Part shown: one piece after another, positions 17,900-28,602 of the stretch
Position numbering within the stretch: the first letter of the stretch is position 1
Layout of the letters: every line of letters begins with the position of its first letter
Program-made: the position numbers and the translations under genes
Source: Eubacterium sp.
GTDB taxonomy: Bacteria > Bacillota > Clostridia > Lachnospirales > Lachnospiraceae
Reading direction: 5' to 3'
Length of the DNA: 61,276 nt
NCBI GenBank assembly: GCA_024696635.1
Contig: JAILGP010000143.1
Coordinates: forward strand, 1 to 61,276
Notes under the pieces: model-generated
Database searches by the model: none
Told to the model about the DNA's origin: nothing
Seen by the model: the letters and a program-made list of their open reading frames with translations, nothing else

Positions 17900-18538
17900 C
17901 TATTTTATTTCAGAAATTCCACCAGCTGAAACCAGTCCGTCAAGTGGCATTCCAGCCTTACAGAAAGGACATTCGTGTGAAGAATAGGATGCATATCCTG
18001 GAATATCATCAACGTGGAATACAGAATGAACATCAATATTCTTTACGTTGTCAACAGCAGAGAATATAGCAGTTATTCCCGCAATACTTCCACCATAGTA
18101 TTCTATACACTCAAGAGCCTTCTCAGTTGTCTGACCTGTTGTGGCAGTAGCAAGGAGAAGCATTACATGTTTACCCTGAATCATAGGAATAACATTATCT
18201 TTAAATATCAGCTGTCCCATAGAATTCACTTCAGGTGTGATAACATACATAGTACCATGCTGATTCATAGACATAATACCTGATTCTGTAAGAGCATCAG
18301 CAAGGTATGCGCCAATCACATCAGTTCCGTCAATACAGACAATTGTATCAACGATTGTTGTTGCCATATATTCATGGCTTATAGACTTAGCAACAGCCTT
18401 AGCTTCAGCAGAACGAGCCTTAAGAGTTGTAAGGTCTATATAATAATTTATATGTGAAGATGTGGTTGCGAAGTGTCCCTGAGAAACCTTCAGATTAATC
18501 TGGTTATTAAAAGGTGAAGTGATTTTATATGTTTGCAT
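17900..18538 (-). CDS. Phosphoribosyltransferase-like protein (orotate PRTase-like)
   Basis: The 212-residue cytoplasmic protein has a type I phosphoribosyltransferase fold. The hood region leads to a PRPP-loop-like segment VMLLLATATTGQTTEKAL, comparable to the usual hydrophobic-acidic-TTGGT loop, but the two acidic residues that normally precede TTG are replaced by LATA. That casts doubt on catalysis. The C-terminus carries CPFC, a possible small metal knuckle. Relatives in clostridia are annotated orotate phosphoribosyltransferase or phosphoribosyltransferase without proof. The start has AGGGGG at good distance and a consensus promoter on the minus strand. It is divergent from addB. Confidence 0.7.
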   Translation of the reverse strand: MQTYKITSPFNNQINLKVSQGHFATTSSHINYYIDLTTLKARSAEAKAVAKSISHEYMATTIVDTIVCIDGTDVIGAYLADALTESGIMSMNQHGTMYVITPEVNSMGQLIFKDNVIPMIQGKHVMLLLATATTGQTTEKALECIEYYGGSIAGITAIFSAVDNVKNIDVHSVFHVDDIPGYASYSSHECPFCKAGMPLDGLVSAGGISEIK

Positions 18539-18568
18539 TATATTAACCCCCTATTAAAAATTAAAAAT

Positions 18569-18597
18569 ATTATAAGGTTTTTTTGAAAAATATACAA
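18569..18597 (-). promoter_or_regulatory. Promoter of the phosphoribosyltransferase-like gene
   Basis: On the minus strand TTGTAT (18597-18592) and TATAAT (18574-18569) are 17 bases apart, 30 bp upstream of the start at 18538. It is back to back with the addB promoter. Confidence 0.6.
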
Positions 18598-18673
18598 TCT
18601 TTATGTGGAAAATTTTGAAATTTAAACCTTTAGTATGTTCTTCTAAAGCATTTATAAAGCACTTTTAAAGTAT

Positions 18674-18701
18674 TTGGAACATGTAACTATTGTGCTATAA
18701 T
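18674..18701 (+). promoter_or_regulatory. Promoter of the addB-addA-queF operon
   Basis: A perfect -10 TATAAT (18696-18701) preceded by an extended TG (TGCTATAAT) lies 16 bases after TTGGAA (18674-18679). It lies 49 bp upstream of the preferred addB ATG. An AGGAGG just after the -10 is too early to serve the ATG. Confidence 0.62.
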
Positions 18702-18724
18702 TTAGGAGGTTGGAAATTATTTAA

Positions 18725-18750
18725 GAGGAGTATTATTGAGGAGTATTATT
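18725..18750 (+). promoter_or_regulatory. Duplicated ribosome-binding site before addB
   Basis: The 13-bp unit GAGGAGTATTATT occurs twice in perfect tandem (18725-18737 and 18738-18750), directly before ATG 18751. The second copy gives GAGGAG 7 bases from the ATG; the first would serve the in-frame TTG at 18736. This decides the start in favour of 18751. Confidence 0.75.
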
Positions 18751-21700
18751 ATGGAAGCTGATTTTAATATACTGGCCGGACCATCAATGTCTGGAAAAAC
18801 TTATAAGCTTTGTACCTGGGTTTTAGAAGAAGCTTATAATAACCCTGATAAGAATTACATTGTAGTTGTTCCAGAGCAGGCTGGAAATGCCTACGAGAAG
18901 AAGCTTATAGAGATGAACTATAAGCTTTATGGTCGCCCTGGTTTTATGAATATAGATGTACTGGGCTTCAGCAGAATGGCCTATAAGATATTTGCTGAAT
19001 TCGGGATCAGGGATATAGAGCTTTTGGAAGAGTATGAGAAGAATATGCTGGTCAGAGTTGCATCAGGCAAGATAAAGGATCAGCTTAAGGTCTATGAGAA
19101 AAGTGTAGGGAGAGTAGGCTTCACTTCAGAGATAAAGTCTCTTATTTCTGAGTTTATTCAGTATGGTGTTGGACCTGAGGATATTGAAGAGGTATGCAGC
19201 AGATTAGAGGATTCTAGAAGTACTCTTAAGTCCAAGCTTGAGGATGTAATTAATATATATAAGGAAGTGAACCTTATTTTATCTAATATGAGGTCACCTA
19301 TAGCGGGACTCACAAATGATATTCCACAGGAAATTAAAAATGCAGGTGGTGCTGTCATATCAGAAGAGAGACTCAAGCTTTTAGCCAGGCTTCTTAGGAG
19401 CTCTGTGCCTTGTAGTGTAACGGATAATGTTACATTTATATTTGACGAATATAGAGGATATACTCCAGACCAGTTGGATATTATAGGAGCTCTTGGAAAT
19501 CGAGCATTGGACATGAGATTTTCTCTTTGTATAGAACCTATATATCTTAATAAGGGGTATGCACCTGCAGAACATAATATATTTCATAAGTCTTTTACAA
19601 CCTATCAAAGTCTAGTGGAGGCTGTGGGAAGACAAGCCAGGATTGTTACAATAAGTAGGGAAAAAGATGAAAATATGAGAGACCATTTATCATCTTATAT
19701 TTTCAGATACCCATACAAAGAGTATTCAAGAATCCAAGACTTAGAATCAAATTCAGACTTAGATTCAAGTTTAAAAAATGATTTAAAAAATGATTCAAAA
19801 AAAGATTTAAAAGATGATTCTTTGGAAATCTATGTGGCAAAAAATCTTGAAGAGGAAATACGTCTTGTAGCTCAGTCTGTAAGAGATGGAGTAAAGTCTG
19901 GACTTAGATATAAAGACATGGTTGTAGCTGTAAGTGATGTAGAAACCTTTGATTCCTTTGCAGGAAGGATATTTGATGAATATGAGATTCCTGTATTCTT
20001 TGATTACAGCAGAAAGCTTAAAAAGAATCCTTATACTGAGGCTATAATAAGAGCTCTTCATATAATTGATAGGGATTATGATTACGATAGTGTTTTCGGG
20101 TTTGTTAAAACAGGTGTCTGCAAATTTGAAAATAAAGATGCCATTGATAAGCTGGAAAATTTCATACTTAAGACTGGAATCCGGGGCAAAAAACGCTGGA
20201 ACAGGAAGCTGCGTCCTTATGGAAGAAATTCTAGAAATGTATCGCATAGTACAAAAGAAATGTATGAAGAATTAAATCTGGCCAGGCTGGAGATTTTAGA
20301 AAGTATAAAGGATTTTTCATTAATAAAGACATCAGGTGAAAAGGTTAGTACATATATATCTGCAATACGAGGCATGATGGAAAGACTTGATTATGAAGTG
20401 AGTATGGAGGAAACTGCAGGGCATCTTGAAGAGATGAATATGATGTCAGAGGCCAGAGTTATGAGAAGTTTATATGGTATGCTGGACAAGATACTTACTC
20501 AGACAGATATTCTTCTTGGAGATGAAATTATGTCAATCCATGAATTTATAGATATATTATCTGCCGGAATAAGCCAGATTGCAATTGGTCTTATTCCACC
20601 TACCCTTGATGCACTTCATGTATGTGATATTGAAAGATCCAGAATTGTAGATGCCAAGGTTGTATATCTGATAAATGTAAATGACGGTGTAATTCCAGCC
20701 AGAAGATCATCAGGAAGAATTCTTACAGATCGTGATAAGGAAGAAGTAATAAGAATTCTGGGAGAGGATACTATTGGAAAGACTCTGGCCGAAACCGGGG
20801 TAAAGAAAAGCTCAGATGATCTATTTCATCTTTATCAGCTAATGTCAAAGCCTCAGAATAAACTTGTTATAAGCTATAGTGATATGAGTATGTCAGGAGA
20901 TTCCATAGAACCATCCTATATAATAGGCCGTATTATGAACCTGTTTCCTGGTTATAAGGTTGAAAAAAGAAGCTCTAAGGAACTGATGGGAACAGAAAGA
21001 AGTGATAGGCTTTTTTATATAGGCAAGGCTAGAAATGCAATTGAATATATTCATTCAGGATTAATTAATTCTGATAATAATTCTGTTTATGATAAGGAGA
21101 TGAATGATATTGCTAAATACATTATATGCAGTAAGGATACAAGTCTGGAACAGATATTCCTTCCTGGACTTACATTTAACAACTCTGCATCTCCTATATC
21201 AGAGGATGTAATGAAAAATATAGATCTCAAACTTTCAGTTTCTAAGCTGGAGTCCTTTGCTGATTGTCCATATTCATATTTCTTGAAATACATACTGAAG
21301 CTCAGGGAAAGAGAAGAAAAGAAGATAGAATTCTATGATATTGGAAATGTTATTCATAGGGCCCTTGAGTTAACCATCAACGAAATCATAGATGATTATT
21401 CAAATGATTGGTTAAGTGTATCCGAAGCTGAGCTTAAGGAAAAGGCTTTAGAATACCTTGATCTTGCCTGGGAAGAAAACTACATGGATATGGTGAAGGA
21501 TCAAGAAGAAAATCAGGAAGAAAATCAGGAAGAAAATCAAGAAGATGATCAAGAAGATATGATAGCTGATGGAAAGACCAGCATGGTATATCGTAATCTA
21601 AAGGAATTATTGCTTCAGAATATAGACATAATGAGAAAACATATAGTATCTGGTAGGTTTCGTCCATACAGTACTGAGCAGAATTTCACAGCTGAATTTA

Positions 21701-22635
21701 CAGCTCATCGTCCTGATGGTAGTAGTGTTCCGGTTATTCTTAAAGGAAAGATAGACCGTATTGATACTATGACTTTACAAGAAAAATCAGATAAGGATTC
21801 AGATAAAAAATCAGATAATAACAAGCTATGTATCAGAGTTATTGATTATAAAACGGGAAGTCAGTCCTTTGACCCACAGGAACTCAAGGAAGGAACAAGT
21901 CTCCAATTAACTGTTTATTCAAAAATCATTGAAGAGATTATGAAGGAGCAGTTTGGAGGCATGGAGATTTTACCTTCAGGTATGTATTATTATCATATAA
22001 ATAATGAGATTATTGAGTTATCGGATACTAAAGTTAGTAAGGTTACTCCCGGCAGTCTGGAGGAGGCAGAATTGCTTAATGAGGAGAAGGCAAAGAAGCT
22101 TCGTTTGGATGGTATATCTAACGGACAGCCATTAAATAGATTAAATAATCATGACATAGGTCTTGTAAGTACAGAAACAGACAATTTAACAAGAAATAGT
22201 GATATCATTCATGTTTCTGCTAATAAGGATGGCATTATGACTTCTTCCTCCATGGTAGTTGATACTAAGATCATTGAAGGTGTTGAAGATTATAGTGTAG
22301 AAAGGATGGTAGAAACTGCAAATATTATTTTATCTGGCTGTATTGATAAGTCACCTATTGAGATGCCTCAAAATACTGGAAATGCATGTACATTTTGTAG
22401 CTATAAATCTATCTGCAGATTTTCTGATTATGGTGGAAAGGTAAGAAATGTATATAAATCACCTTTATCTAAGATTCAACAGCTTGAAAAAATGGCAAAT
22501 AGTTTACATAATTCGGATGCCGCTCAGGATAATGGTGAAGGTGAAAATTTAGAAAACCAGACTCAAAATAATACAGAAAAGAAAAAAAATAAGCAAATTA
22601 TAAAAGGTGCTCGTTTTATAGAAGAAGGAAACTAG
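18751..22635 (+). CDS. addB: ATP-dependent helicase/nuclease subunit AddB
   Basis: This is the partner of AddA in the AddAB double-strand-break resection complex. Its 1294 residues start with a Walker A (GPSMSGKT, 10-17) and end with a RecB-type nuclease domain (VIDYKTG). Four cysteines that should bind the 4Fe-4S cluster are present: C839, C1213, C1216 and C1222. The inactive helicase fold lies between. Two low-complexity insertions stand out: a Ser/Leu/Lys/Asp run near residues 335-355 and a QEEN repeat run near 920-935. Translation from ATG 18751 is favoured by the adjacent ribosome site. addA begins 2 bases after the stop. Confidence 0.95.
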   Translation: MEADFNILAGPSMSGKTYKLCTWVLEEAYNNPDKNYIVVVPEQAGNAYEKKLIEMNYKLYGRPGFMNIDVLGFSRMAYKIFAEFGIRDIELLEEYEKNMLVRVASGKIKDQLKVYEKSVGRVGFTSEIKSLISEFIQYGVGPEDIEEVCSRLEDSRSTLKSKLEDVINIYKEVNLILSNMRSPIAGLTNDIPQEIKNAGGAVISEERLKLLARLLRSSVPCSVTDNVTFIFDEYRGYTPDQLDIIGALGNRALDMRFSLCIEPIYLNKGYAPAEHNIFHKSFTTYQSLVEAVGRQARIVTISREKDENMRDHLSSYIFRYPYKEYSRIQDLESNSDLDSSLKNDLKNDSKKDLKDDSLEIYVAKNLEEEIRLVAQSVRDGVKSGLRYKDMVVAVSDVETFDSFAGRIFDEYEIPVFFDYSRKLKKNPYTEAIIRALHIIDRDYDYDSVFGFVKTGVCKFENKDAIDKLENFILKTGIRGKKRWNRKLRPYGRNSRNVSHSTKEMYEELNLARLEILESIKDFSLIKTSGEKVSTYISAIRGMMERLDYEVSMEETAGHLEEMNMMSEARVMRSLYGMLDKILTQTDILLGDEIMSIHEFIDILSAGISQIAIGLIPPTLDALHVCDIERSRIVDAKVVYLINVNDGVIPARRSSGRILTDRDKEEVIRILGEDTIGKTLAETGVKKSSDDLFHLYQLMSKPQNKLVISYSDMSMSGDSIEPSYIIGRIMNLFPGYKVEKRSSKELMGTERSDRLFYIGKARNAIEYIHSGLINSDNNSVYDKEMNDIAKYIICSKDTSLEQIFLPGLTFNNSASPISEDVMKNIDLKLSVSKLESFADCPYSYFLKYILKLREREEKKIEFYDIGNVIHRALELTINEIIDDYSNDWLSVSEAELKEKALEYLDLAWEENYMDMVKDQEENQEENQEENQEDDQEDMIADGKTSMVYRNLKELLLQNIDIMRKHIVSGRFRPYSTEQNFTAEFTAHRPDGSSVPVILKGKIDRIDTMTLQEKSDKDSDKKSDNNKLCIRVIDYKTGSQSFDPQELKEGTSLQLTVYSKIIEEIMKEQFGGMEILPSGMYYYHINNEIIELSDTKVSKVTPGSLEEAELLNEEKAKKLRLDGISNGQPLNRLNNHDIGLVSTETDNLTRNSDIIHVSANKDGIMTSSSMVVDTKIIEGVEDYSVERMVETANIILSGCIDKSPIEMPQNTGNACTFCSYKSICRFSDYGGKVRNVYKSPLSKIQQLEKMANSLHNSDAAQDNGEGENLENQTQNNTEKKKNKQIIKGARFIEEGN

Positions 22636-22637
22636 AT

Positions 22638-25600
22638 ATGGCAGGAAAAACAAAATGGAATAAAGGACAGCAGGAAGTTCTGGATAGCCTGTCCGATAAA
22701 AGAAATATATTGGTATCTGCTGCTGCAGGCTCAGGAAAAACAGCGGTCCTGGTTGAAAGAATAATTCGTACAATAGAGTCAGGTCAGGCTGATATAGATG
22801 AAATACTAGTTGTAACATTTACAAAGATGGCAGCAGCACAGATGAAGGCAAAGATAATCCGTGCTTTGGAAAAGCTGGCTATATCAGCTTCAGCCAGTTC
22901 AGATTCTTCAGATAATCAAACTCAGGAAGAAAAAAATAAAAATAGTCAATATGCAGAAAGAATATCGAGACAGCTTTTACTGGCAGATAAAGCTAATATA
23001 TCTACCATAGACAGCTTTTGTAATTCTATAGTAAGGGAAAATTTTAGTCTGGTAGATATGGATCCATCCTTTGATGTTTTTGATAAAGATGAAATAGAAC
23101 TTCTGAAGAATGAGGTTTTAGATGAGGTTTTAGATAAGTATTATAAGGATGATGAAACATTTGGCAAACTCACACAGTTTCTTGTTAAGAAAAATATTGA
23201 TGATACTGACCTTAAGAAGCTGATTCTTAAGATATTTAATGTGGCTGACAGCTTTGCTGATTATGATGAGTGGTTTTCTTTAGCGAGAGAAGAACATGAA
23301 AAACCTGAACATGTAATGAAGGAAAAATGGGTCAATGCTTATCTGGAATATATGAAAACTCTGGCATTTGATTATGCTGAAAATCAAAGGAGAGTTAAAG
23401 ATTACTTTGATAATGATATAAATCCTGACAGAGTTAAAACTAAGGATAAAATTATAAATATGCTTGAAGGGGATATTGATAAACTTACTTGTATGGCAGG
23501 GGCTTCATCTATTGATCAAATAAAGGATATATTATCTGTTAAATGGGCGACATTTCCTAAAAAGCCGGCCTTGACGGATTATGATAATGACTTAATAAAT
23601 AGAATGATTAAAACAAGAGAAAAGATGAAGGATGAATTAAAGAAGATTTATACCTCTGACGCAATCATAGAAGATTATAAAAATACCAATGATTATATCA
23701 GATGTCTTATAAGTATAACTTCGGATTTTCGTACTGCTCTTGTGGAAGAAAAAAACAAATATAAAAAATATGAGTTTAGTGATATAGCTCATGCTGCATA
23801 TAACATTTTATATGATAAGGATAGAGGGCTTCCAACAGAAGTGGGACTCCGTATGGCAGATGATTTTAAGTATATTTATGTGGATGAATATCAGGATAGT
23901 AGTGACCTGCAGGAGAATCTTTTGTATGCAATTGCCAGAAGAGATGATCAGGGAAAACCAATGAATATCTTTATGGTAGGTGATGTTAAGCAGAGTATAT
24001 ATCGTTTCCGTCAGGCAAGACCTCAACTCTTTTTCGATAAAAGTGAAAGATATGATAAGCAGGATGGAGGAAGACTTATTACTCTTAATATGAATTATAG
24101 ATCCAGAAGAGAAGTTCTGGAGGCAACGAATTTTATATTTGAAAACCTTATGACTAAAGGCTTTGGTGGTACTGATTACAATAATACAGTAGCTCTTCAT
24201 ACACCGGAGGAGACTGATTATAAGAATAATTATAGCGATTCAGATTTAAATGTTGGTGGCTGTGTTGAACTTAAGATTATAAATACATCTAATAAGAATA
24301 TTAATATAAATTCTGATGAATTAGAAAAATCAGACAAATCAGGTGCATCAGACAAAGCTACAGGAGATTCAATATCAGAAAATAAAAATCCAGATGATTT
24401 AAAGGTTTTAAATTCAGATAATAATCTGGATAATAAATCTAATGAGGATTCTGAACTGCTTCGTGAAGTTTTGAAGTATACAAATGCAGAAATAGAAGCT
24501 ATAGAGATTGGACGCAGAATTAAGGAACTCATATATGGAGATAAAGAGAAAGGCGTTGATCCTATTTATGTAAAAAATGAAGCTTATGATTCATCAAGGT
24601 CTGAAAGCTCTGATAATATGCCATATAGAAGGGCAAGCTTCGGAGATATAGTAATTCTTCAGAGAAAGAATAAGGGCTCAGAGGAAGTGCTTAAGATATT
24701 TGAGCAGATGGAGATTCCTGCGGTGATAGAAGATGCATCAGGTTTCTTTGATGCTATGGAAATTATTACAATCATATCAATTCTCAGAATCATTGATAAC
24801 CAGGAACAGGATATTCCACTAACCTCTGTTCTTTTGTCACATATAGGTGGCTTCACTGATGAAGAACTTACCATTATAGTAAATGACATAGGTGGAAATA
24901 AGAGTCTTACTGGAAAGTGTCAGGATTTTATTGAAAAGTATGAAGCCAGGGCTTATAAGAGAGAGTCGGATATAGCTTCAAGGCTTAAGCTTTTTAATCA
25001 GATGCTTGATAGATGGAAGAATCTAAGACCTTATATTACTATTAGTGATCTTATTAAATATATTGTTAAGGATACTGATTATGAAGGCTATGTAATGAGT
25101 ATGCCCGAGGGAAGAAAGAGAGTTGCCAATATACGAATGCTTCAGATGAGGGCTGAAAAGTTCGAAAGAAGTGATGCAGTGGGGCTCATGGATTTTATTA
25201 GATATATTGATAAATGTAGAATTCAGGATATAGATTTTGCAGAGGATAAGGACACTGATACTGTATCAGATTCTGTAAGGATTATGACTATTCATAAGAG
25301 TAAGGGCCTGGAGTTTCCTATTGTATTTGTTTCCCGTCTTGGAGGACAGTTCAATATGAAGGATACAGAAGGACTGGTAGCAGTCGATAGCGATTATTAT
25401 ATAGCTATGGATAGCGTAAGAAAGTCATCCTCAGGAATACTATTAAGGAGACCTGGTATCAAAAAACAAATTGTTAAGATGCTTTCAGATAAAGAGGTAA
25501 AGGAAGAAGAAATGCGTCTTCTTTATGTGGCTATGACAAGAGCTAAAGAAAAGCTTATTTTAGTTGGAACCTATACAGCTGATCCTCCAGGTCTATTAAT

Positions 25601-26663
25601 GAATAGTAAGTCATACCTTGATTATATTAGAAAATCTATTGAGATATCTTCTGGCAATTGTCCTATTGATATAAGCTATGATGATAAAATCAATGTGGTT
25701 TCTGATTTCCGTAAGGTTTATTCTAAGAAAAGTGTGGATTATACCAATGATGTTAAGAAGCTTCTTGAGGATATACGATTAATTATAGAGAAGTCTGATA
25801 AAGATAAAGTATTAGCTGATAATCCTTATGACTATATATATGAATGGGAACAGGCTACTAAGCAGAAGGCTAAGCTATCAGTTTCAGAGATAAAACATGC
25901 AGAGATGGAAAGCAGACTTGTAATTGATAATACTTCTGATATTATAGTAGATAACCTTGAGGCAGAGAATTATTTAGAAAAAAATAAAACAGAAAAAAAT
26001 AAAACAGAAAATAATAAAACAGAAAATTATAACTCAGAAAATAATAAATCAGAAAATAATAAATCAGATAAAAAATCTGGGAAAAAATCTGGAAAGAATT
26101 ATGCGGCTATAAGAGGTACAGCTATACATGCTGTATTTGAGAAGCTTGATTATTCAAAAATTGATTCTGAAGAAGAAATGAAACTGGAGTGCCAAAGGAT
26201 ACTGGAGAGCGAAGCCTTTACTGATGAAGAAAGGAAATTGGTTGACATAAATCTATTTCTTGAATTTTATAGTCAGGATGAAGACTCACTATTTTATAGA
26301 ATGAAGAAGGCGTTTTCCCTGGATAGGCTTCGTAGGGAACAGCAGTTTATAACCGGACTTACACCGGACCAGATACCTGGAAATATTCAGAAATCTGAGA
26401 CTAAACAAAAAGATTTTGTTATAATACAGGGAATTATCGATGCCTTCTTTTATGAAGGAAATGATATAATCCTGGTTGATTATAAAACAGATAATGTAAA
26501 AAATGGTCAGGAACTATTGGACAGATACGCTTCTCAGATGTATCTTTATGGTTTGACACTGGAAGAATTAACTGGTCATAAGGTTGCTGACTGCATCCTT
26601 TATTCCACAAAGCTTGGAGAGGTGCATTATACAAATTGGAGGGAGTATATAAATGAGAGATAA
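22638..26663 (+). CDS. addA: ATP-dependent helicase/nuclease subunit AddA
   Basis: This is the motor and nuclease subunit of AddAB, a UvrD-family helicase. Its 1341 residues carry Walker A AAAGSGKT (28-35), [10 protein letters not shown], the DEYQDSS motif II, NYRSRR and the [10 protein letters not shown] motif VI. The C-terminal nuclease is seen as IIDAFF, then LVDYKTDN. Two Asn/Ser/Lys/Asp-rich insertions, near residues 550-600 and 1115-1155, interrupt conserved blocks; the second is built of NKTE/NKSE repeats. The protein is long for AddA (about 1200-1250) and the excess is roughly these insertions. Its 3' end overlaps queF by 11 bases. Confidence 0.96.
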   Translation: MAGKTKWNKGQQEVLDSLSDKRNILVSAAAGSGKTAVLVERIIRTIESGQADIDEILVVTFTKMAAAQMKAKIIRALEKLAISASASSDSSDNQTQEEKNKNSQYAERISRQLLLADKANISTIDSFCNSIVRENFSLVDMDPSFDVFDKDEIELLKNEVLDEVLDKYYKDDETFGKLTQFLVKKNIDDTDLKKLILKIFNVADSFADYDEWFSLAREEHEKPEHVMKEKWVNAYLEYMKTLAFDYAENQRRVKDYFDNDINPDRVKTKDKIINMLEGDIDKLTCMAGASSIDQIKDILSVKWATFPKKPALTDYDNDLINRMIKTREKMKDELKKIYTSDAIIEDYKNTNDYIRCLISITSDFRTALVEEKNKYKKYEFSDIAHAAYNILYDKDRGLPTEVGLRMADDFKYIYVDEYQDSSDLQENLLYAIARRDDQGKPMNIFMVGDVKQSIYRFRQARPQLFFDKSERYDKQDGGRLITLNMNYRSRREVLEATNFIFENLMTKGFGGTDYNNTVALHTPEETDYKNNYSDSDLNVGGCVELKIINTSNKNININSDELEKSDKSGASDKATGDSISENKNPDDLKVLNSDNNLDNKSNEDSELLREVLKYTNAEIEAIEIGRRIKELIYGDKEKGVDPIYVKNEAYDSSRSESSDNMPYRRASFGDIVILQRKNKGSEEVLKIFEQMEIPAVIEDASGFFDAMEIITIISILRIIDNQEQDIPLTSVLLSHIGGFTDEELTIIVNDIGGNKSLTGKCQDFIEKYEARAYKRESDIASRLKLFNQMLDRWKNLRPYITISDLIKYIVKDTDYEGYVMSMPEGRKRVANIRMLQMRAEKFERSDAVGLMDFIRYIDKCRIQDIDFAEDKDTDTVSDSVRIMTIHKSKGLEFPIVFVSRLGGQFNMKDTEGLVAVDSDYYIAMDSVRKSSSGILLRRPGIKKQIVKMLSDKEVKEEEMRLLYVAMTRAKEKLILVGTYTADPPGLLMNSKSYLDYIRKSIEISSGNCPIDISYDDKINVVSDFRKVYSKKSVDYTNDVKKLLEDIRLIIEKSDKDKVLADNPYDYIYEWEQATKQKAKLSVSEIKHAEMESRLVIDNTSDIIVDNLEAENYLEKNKTEKNKTENNKTENYNSENNKSENNKSDKKSGKKSGKNYAAIRGTAIHAVFEKLDYSKIDSEEEMKLECQRILESEAFTDEERKLVDINLFLEFYSQDEDSLFYRMKKAFSLDRLRREQQFITGLTPDQIPGNIQKSETKQKDFVIIQGIIDAFFYEGNDIILVDYKTDNVKNGQELLDRYASQMYLYGLTLEELTGHKVADCILYSTKLGEVHYTNWREYINER

Positions 26664-27147
26664 GGAAGAGAACTTGACATTACTTGGAAATAAAGGGGTT
26701 AAGTACTCTGAAACCTATTCGCCAGATGTTTTAGAGTGTTTTGAAAATAAGCATCCGGATGTGGATTATTTTGTAAAGTTCAACTGTCCGGAATTCACAA
26801 GTCTTTGCCCTATAACAGGGCAGCCTGATTTTGCGTGTATATATATATCTTATGTACCAGATAAGCTTCTGGTGGAAAGCAAATCACTTAAGATTTATAT
26901 GTTTAGTTTCCGTAATCATGGGGATTTTCATGAGGACTGTGTGAATATAATCATGAAGGACCTGATTAAACTTATGGATCCTAAGTACATTGAAGTAACA
27001 GGAATGTTTATGCCTAGAGGTGGTATATCTATAGATCCATATGCGAATTACGGAAAGCCTGGTACAAAATGGGAAGAAATGGCATGGACTCGACTTATGA
27101 ACCATGATATGAATCCTGCTGAGAGCGGACTTACAGGTGGAAGGTAG
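26653..27147 (+). CDS. queF: NADPH-dependent 7-cyano-7-deazaguanine reductase QueF
   Basis: This enzyme reduces the nitrile of preQ0 to the amine of preQ1 in queuosine synthesis. At 164 residues it is the small unimodular type. The catalytic cysteine is C52 in [10 protein letters not shown], with Asp59. The NADPH-binding QueF motif is [17 protein letters not shown] (about residue 76 on). Its ATG overlaps the end of addA, with GGAGGGAG as ribosome site inside addA, so it belongs to the addBA operon. No queC, queD or queE is in the window, but queH lies 7.4 kb downstream. Confidence 0.95.
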   Translation: MRDKEENLTLLGNKGVKYSETYSPDVLECFENKHPDVDYFVKFNCPEFTSLCPITGQPDFACIYISYVPDKLLVESKSLKIYMFSFRNHGDFHEDCVNIIMKDLIKLMDPKYIEVTGMFMPRGGISIDPYANYGKPGTKWEEMAWTRLMNHDMNPAESGLTGGR

Positions 27148-27158
27148 ATGGTTAAACC

Positions 27159-27192
27159 ATTATGTAAACCTAGCTTTAGAATTATGTAAACT
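27159..27192 (+). promoter_or_regulatory. Two copies of an intergenic ATTATGTAAAC motif
   Basis: ATTATGTAAACC (27159) and ATTATGTAAACT (27181) recur with a 22-bp period, each followed by a TAGCTT- or ATAGCTT-like tail, in the gap between queF and folC. The same word occurs in other gaps of the window. A protein-binding site is possible; no match to a known operator is claimed. Confidence 0.4.
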
Positions 27193-27288
27193 ATAGCTTG
27201 CAAAAATTCTGGTTTTTTGATAAAGTTTTACAGTTCAATTAATAGTTGGGCTTGTAATATGATAAAACGTGGGAGATTAAATTAAGTG

Positions 27289-28593
27289 ATGGACAGATAT
27301 AGTCAAATACTTGAATATATTAATAGTACACCCAAGTTTACAAAAAAGACGGATCACAGGAATATCAAAGAATTACTTTCAAGGCTTGGAAATCCTCAGG
27401 ATGGAATTAAAGCTGTTCATATAGCAGGAACTAATGGTAAAGGCTCTGTTGCTAAAATGATATCTGGATTTCTTATTAATTCAGGCTATAAGACAGGACT
27501 TTTTACATCTCCACATCTTGTAAAAATGAATGAGAGAATTCAGATAAATGGTGTGGAAATAAGTGATGACGAATTGGTGGCTTTGTTTGATAAAATAAAC
27601 AAATCTGTAGATTTTAAGAAGCTGCTTGATGAGACTTCGGACAAAGAGAACGAATTACAGCATCCTGCATTTTTTGAACTGCTTTTTCTTATAGCATGTT
27701 TATATTTCAAGGAAAAAGACTGCGATTATGTAGTATATGAAACTGGTCTTGGTGGAAGACTGGATGCAACAAATATTATTTCTCCGGAAATTAGTATTAT
27801 AACTTCAATCGGTATGGACCATATGCAGTATCTTGGTAATAGCATTGAATCTATAGCAGGAGAAAAGGCTGGTATTATAAAAACTGGAATTCCGGTAGTA
27901 TATAATACGGGTGAAGAAGTTGCAGATAAGGTGATTGAAGAAAAAGCTGAAAAACTTGGAAGTCCGTATTATAATGTCAAAAGCTATAAACTGAAAACGG
28001 ATATTATTCTTGAAGACTATGATCACTTATATGCACTATATCAGAAGGAAAATGCTAAAACTGCAATAACAGCATTTGAAATCATGAATCAGGCTAAGGT
28101 TATATGTAAGAATATAAGGGAAATAGTTGATAAGACCTTAAAGAGTTTTAATTGGCCGGGTAGAATGGAATTTCTTACACATAATATCCTTATTGATGGA
28201 GCTCATAATGTAGATGCTATGAATAAATATGTTGAGTCTGTTAAGGCTATTCAGGAAAAAGATGGATGGTCTAAGCTCAGCCTTATATTTGCTGTATCGA
28301 GTGATAAGGATTATGATAATATGATTAAGATTCTTGTAAATAATCTTGATTTTACAAATGTTTATGTCAGTGAGATTAATAGTGATAGAAGACAAGATGC
28401 CGGAGTTGAGGCTCAGATTTTTTATGATTATATGAGAGATGATAATCATTTTAGTGTAAAAGCATTTAAAGATTTAGAGAGTGCATGGAATGTGGCCCGT
28501 AAAGACCAGGAGGATGATACTTTGCTTCTGGTAGTGGGTTCATTATATATGGTTGGTGAACTGAAGAGTATTTTTACCGATGAGAATTCATGA
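27289..28593 (+). CDS. folC: Folylpolyglutamate synthase / dihydrofolate synthase
   Basis: This Mur-ligase-family enzyme adds glutamate to dihydropteroate and to folates in the cytoplasm. Its 434 residues show the P-loop HIAGTNGKGSVAKM (about 46-59), LFTSPHL, ETGLGGRLDATN and the C-terminal GAHN. The length is typical. GTG 27286 and ATG 27289 are adjacent possible starts behind GGGAG at 27271-27275; the ATG is chosen, but the GTG has slightly better spacing. The next gene starts 9 bases after the stop. No other folate gene is nearby. Confidence 0.93.
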   Translation: MDRYSQILEYINSTPKFTKKTDHRNIKELLSRLGNPQDGIKAVHIAGTNGKGSVAKMISGFLINSGYKTGLFTSPHLVKMNERIQINGVEISDDELVALFDKINKSVDFKKLLDETSDKENELQHPAFFELLFLIACLYFKEKDCDYVVYETGLGGRLDATNIISPEISIITSIGMDHMQYLGNSIESIAGEKAGIIKTGIPVVYNTGEEVADKVIEEKAEKLGSPYYNVKSYKLKTDIILEDYDHLYALYQKENAKTAITAFEIMNQAKVICKNIREIVDKTLKSFNWPGRMEFLTHNILIDGAHNVDAMNKYVESVKAIQEKDGWSKLSLIFAVSSDKDYDNMIKILVNNLDFTNVYVSEINSDRRQDAGVEAQIFYDYMRDDNHFSVKAFKDLESAWNVARKDQEDDTLLLVVGSLYMVGELKSIFTDENS

Positions 28594-28602
28594 GGTTAGG
28601 TA

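Noticed and set aside
18014..18283. Plus-strand 89-residue ORF opposite the phosphoribosyltransferase-like gene
   Set aside because: Antisense shadow; the minus-strand frame has the promoter, ribosome site and family motif.
25975..26098. Phase variation of addA by microsatellite slippage
   Set aside because: The repeat units are multiples of three bases, so copy change would not shift the frame.
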